Assembly: GCF_900116135.1 (NCBI RefSeq)
Contig: NZ_FOZX01000013.1
Coordinates: 84,771 to 148,770, forward strand
DNA length: 64,000 nt
Source: Saccharopolyspora flava
GTDB taxonomy: Bacteria; Actinomycetota; Actinomycetes; Mycobacteriales; Pseudonocardiaceae
Reading direction: 5' to 3'
This document shows positions 58,317 to 64,000 of this stretch, in pieces (the first letter of the stretch is position 1; each line of letters begins with the position of its first letter). The notes beneath the pieces are model-generated. The model was not told the origin of the DNA, made no database searches, and saw nothing but the letters and a program-made list of their open reading frames with translations. Made by a program: the position numbers and the translations under genes.

Positions 58317-59291
58317 GTGCGGATTGCGGTGACCGGTTCGATCGCCACCGACCACCTGATGTCCTACCCCGGTCGGATCACCGAGCAGCTCGTGGCCGAC
58401 CGGCTGGACCAGGTGTCCCTGTCGTTCCTGGTGGACGAGCTGGAGGTGCGCCGCGGTGGCATCGCCGGCAACATCACCTTCGGCCTCGGCAAGCTGGGCG
58501 TGACCTCGACGCTGGTGGGCGCGGTCGGCCAGGACTTCAACGACTATCGCGCGTGGCTGGAGCGGCACGGCGTGGACACCGGGTCCGTGCACGTCTCCGA
58601 GACCAAGCACACCGCTCGGTTCCTGTGCACCACCGACGCCGACCACAACCAGATCGCGTCGTTCTACCCCGGTGCGATGAGCGAGGCTCGCGAGATCGAG
58701 CTCAAGCCCGTCGCCGACCGGCTCGGCGGTCTTGACATCGTCGTCATCTCGGCGAACGACCCCGACGCGATGGTGCGGCACACCCAGGAGTGCCGGGACC
58801 GCGGCTACGACTTCCTCGCCGACCCGGGCCAGCAGCTGGCCCGCATGGAAGGCGACGACATCCGTAAACTCGTGGACGGTGCGCAGTACCTGTTCACCAA
58901 CGAGTACGAGCACGGCCTGCTGCTGCAGAGCACCGGCTGGACCGAGGAGGACGTCCTCGGCCGCGTCGGCAAGTGGGTGACCTCGCTCGGCCCGAAGGGC
59001 GTCCAGGTCAAGGCCAAGGGCGAGCAGACGCTGCTGGTCGAGCCCCCGAAGGAGAAGCAGAAGGGCGACCCGACCGGTGTCGGTGACGCGCTTCGCGCGG
59101 GCTTCCTCGCCGGGCTCAAGGGCGGTCTGAGCCTGGAGCGGTCGCTGCAGCTGGGCTGCACCCTGGCGACCGTCTCGCTGGAGACCGACGGCCCCCAGGA
59201 GTACGACGTGGAAAAGGACTCGTTCCTGGCCCGCATCGCCGAGGCCTACGGCGACGAAGCGGCGGCCGAAATCGGGCCGAAGCTGCGCTGA
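58317..59291 (+). CDS. adoK: Adenosine kinase (PfkB family, mycobacterial type)
   Basis: A 324-residue PfkB-family kinase. RIAVTGSIATDHLMSYPGRI, SFLVDELEVRRGGIAGNITF, GLGKLGVTSTLVGAVGQDFN, and the C-terminal catalytic loop KGDPTGVGDALRAGFLAGLK with the base Asp. The N-terminus and length correspond to mycobacterial AdoK (GSIATDHLM), which phosphorylates adenosine to AMP. The GTG at 58317 has AAGGAG 9 bases upstream and is preferred to GTG 58299. Between metK and metH its job is to remove the adenosine released from SAH, so that SAH hydrolysis can proceed. Confidence 0.93.
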   Translation: MRIAVTGSIATDHLMSYPGRITEQLVADRLDQVSLSFLVDELEVRRGGIAGNITFGLGKLGVTSTLVGAVGQDFNDYRAWLERHGVDTGSVHVSETKHTARFLCTTDADHNQIASFYPGAMSEAREIELKPVADRLGGLDIVVISANDPDAMVRHTQECRDRGYDFLADPGQQLARMEGDDIRKLVDGAQYLFTNEYEHGLLLQSTGWTEEDVLGRVGKWVTSLGPKGVQVKAKGEQTLLVEPPKEKQKGDPTGVGDALRAGFLAGLKGGLSLERSLQLGCTLATVSLETDGPQEYDVEKDSFLARIAEAYGDEAAAEIGPKLR

Positions 59292-59309
59292 CGAACGGGG
59301 AGTAGCGGC

Positions 59310-62876
<3,567 letters not shown>

Positions 62877-62924
62877 TTCCGCTGATCCATCAGCTGCTGA
62901 TCAGAAAGAAACAGAAGGGAAGTC

Positions 62925-64000
62925 ATGAGCGTCAAGCTGCAGAAGGTCAACGGCCTCGAGTTCGCCGTGAAGGACCTGGGGCTGGCCGAAGCCGGTCGTC
63001 ACCAGATCCGCCTGGCCGAGCACGAGATGCCGGGTCTGATGGCTACGCGGAAGGAATACGCCGGCTCCCAGCCGCTCAAGGGCGCTCGGATCGCGGGTTC
63101 GCTGCACATGACCGTGCAGACGGCCGTGCTGATCGAGACCCTGGTGGCCCTCGGCGCCGAGGTGCGGTGGGTGTCCTGCAACATCTTCTCCACCCAGGAC
63201 GAGGCCGCGGCCGCGGTTGTGGTGGGCCCGAACGGCACGCCTGAGAAGCCCGCTGGTGTTCCGGTGTTCGCTTGGAAGGGCGAGACGCTGGAGGACTACT
63301 GGTGGTGCACCGATCAGCTGTGGGAGTTCGGTGACGGCAAGGTCGCCAACATGATCCTCGACGACGGTGGCGACGCGACCCTGCTGGTCCACAAGGGTGT
63401 CGAGTTCGAGGCCGCCGGCGCCGTGCCGCAGCCGACCGACGACGACCCGGAGGAGTTCAAGGTCGTCCTGGAGACGCTGCGCAAGTCGGTGGCCAACGAC
63501 AAGCAGCGGTTCACGAAGCTGTCGAAGGAGATCAAGGGCGTCACCGAGGAGACCACCACCGGTGTCCACAAGCTCTACGAGCTGGTGAAGTCGGGTGAGC
63601 TGCTGTTCCCGGCGATCAACGTCAACGACTCGGTGACGAAGTCGAAGTTCGACAACAAGTACGGTTGCCGCCACTCCCTGGTTGATGGCATCAACCGCGC
63701 CACGGATGTGCTCATCGGCGGCAAGGTCGCCGTGGTCTGCGGTTTCGGTGACGTCGGCAAGGGCTCGGCCGAATCGCTGCGGGGTCAGGGTGCTCGGGTG
63801 ATCGTGACCGAGATCGACCCGATCTGCGCGCTGCAGGCGGCCATGGAGGGCTACGAGGTCAAGACCCTCGAGGACGTCGTCGAGTACGCCGACATCTTCA
63901 TCACCACGACGGGTAACTACGACATCATCAAGGCCGAGCACATGGCCAAGATGAAGCACCAGGCGATCGTGGGCAACATCGGTCACTTCGACAACGAGAT
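62925..64000 (+). CDS. sahH: S-adenosylhomocysteine hydrolase, 3' end outside the window
   Basis: The open frame runs from ATG 62925 (GAAGGGAAG upstream) to the window edge, about 358 of some 480 residues. Substrate domain: [90 protein letters not shown] loop: [20 protein letters not shown] (about residue 271), followed by [18 protein letters not shown]. It splits SAH into homocysteine and adenosine and relieves product inhibition of the betaine methyltransferases. It follows metH after 48 bases and closes the visible methyl cycle. Confidence 0.97.
   Translation, partial: MSVKLQKVNGLEFAVKDLGLAEAGRHQIRLAEHEMPGLMATRKEYAGSQPLKGARIAGSLHMTVQTAVLIETLVALGAEVRWVSCNIFSTQDEAAAAVVVGPNGTPEKPAGVPVFAWKGETLEDYWWCTDQLWEFGDGKVANMILDDGGDATLLVHKGVEFEAAGAVPQPTDDDPEEFKVVLETLRKSVANDKQRFTKLSKEIKGVTEETTTGVHKLYELVKSGELLFPAINVNDSVTKSKFDNKYGCRHSLVDGINRATDVLIGGKVAVVCGFGDVGKGSAESLRGQGARVIVTEIDPICALQAAMEGYEVKTLEDVVEYADIFITTTGNYDIIKAEHMAKMKHQAIVGNIGHFDNE

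Noticed and set aside
62877..62924. SAH riboswitch before sahH
   Set aside because: Only 48 bases with short CTGATC/GATCAG repeats; too small for the SAH aptamer.

Overview
The window is 64 kb of GC-rich, gene-dense DNA with the habits of an actinomycete: GTG and TTG starts, leaderless transcripts with TANNNT -10 boxes directly before the start codon, F420- and mycothiol-era oxidoreductase families, KorAB, and a mycobacterial-type adenosine kinase. A fused glycine/sarcosine/dimethylglycine methyltransferase points to a salt-tolerant member of the Pseudonocardiales (Saccharopolyspora/Actinopolyspora-like). The genus is inferred, not proven. No rRNA, tRNA, insertion sequence, phage or CRISPR array is visible.

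Layout. 1-2.4 kb: end of a HerA-like ATPase gene, then a TPP riboswitch and a thiamine-precursor transporter. 2.4-6.4 kb (minus strand): a nanocompartment operon with two different family 2B encapsulin shell proteins, each carrying a cyclic-nucleotide-binding-like domain, followed by a polyprenyl diphosphate synthase as probable cargo. 6.9-9.8 kb: a small XRE-type regulator, two overlapping envelope genes and a DUF998 membrane protein. 9.9-13.4 kb: PPOX oxidoreductase, thiolase and 3-hydroxyacyl-CoA dehydrogenase. 13.4-19.4 kb: MarR/WrbA divergent pair, phosphopantetheinyl transferase, a sulfur-type ABC transporter behind a Cys-containing leader peptide and a hairpin that covers the Shine-Dalgarno site, and a FUSC exporter divergent from its MarR regulator. 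19.5-27.3 kb: GT87 glycosyltransferase and gltBD (glutamate synthase). 27.3-30.4 kb: secreted GH43, a stand-alone glycine/sarcosine methyltransferase, and an IclR regulator. 30.5-45.6 kb: acyl-CoA and lipid/terpenoid catabolic genes (thioesterase, FadD, F420 oxidoreductase, two crotonases, AtuA-like protein) with TetR, GntR, LysR/LysE and a PAS-PAS-GGDEF gene broken by one amber codon. 45.9-54.3 kb: korAB, a ThDP enzyme, an epoxide-hydrolase-like protein and a secreted GH2/aldose-epimerase pair.

54.3-64 kb: a long, comparatively AT-rich upstream region and then a complete methyl-cycle cluster: betaine synthase (fused methyltransferase), metK, adenosine kinase, metH, sahH (cut by the window edge). 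Betaine synthesis from glycine uses three SAM per molecule and releases three SAH. The next four genes remake SAM, cleave SAH, remove adenosine and remethylate homocysteine, so the cluster looks like a self-sufficient osmolyte module.

The most interesting items are the two-shell encapsulin/prenyl-synthase operon, the betaine/methyl-cycle cluster, and the leader-peptide attenuator before the ABC transporter.
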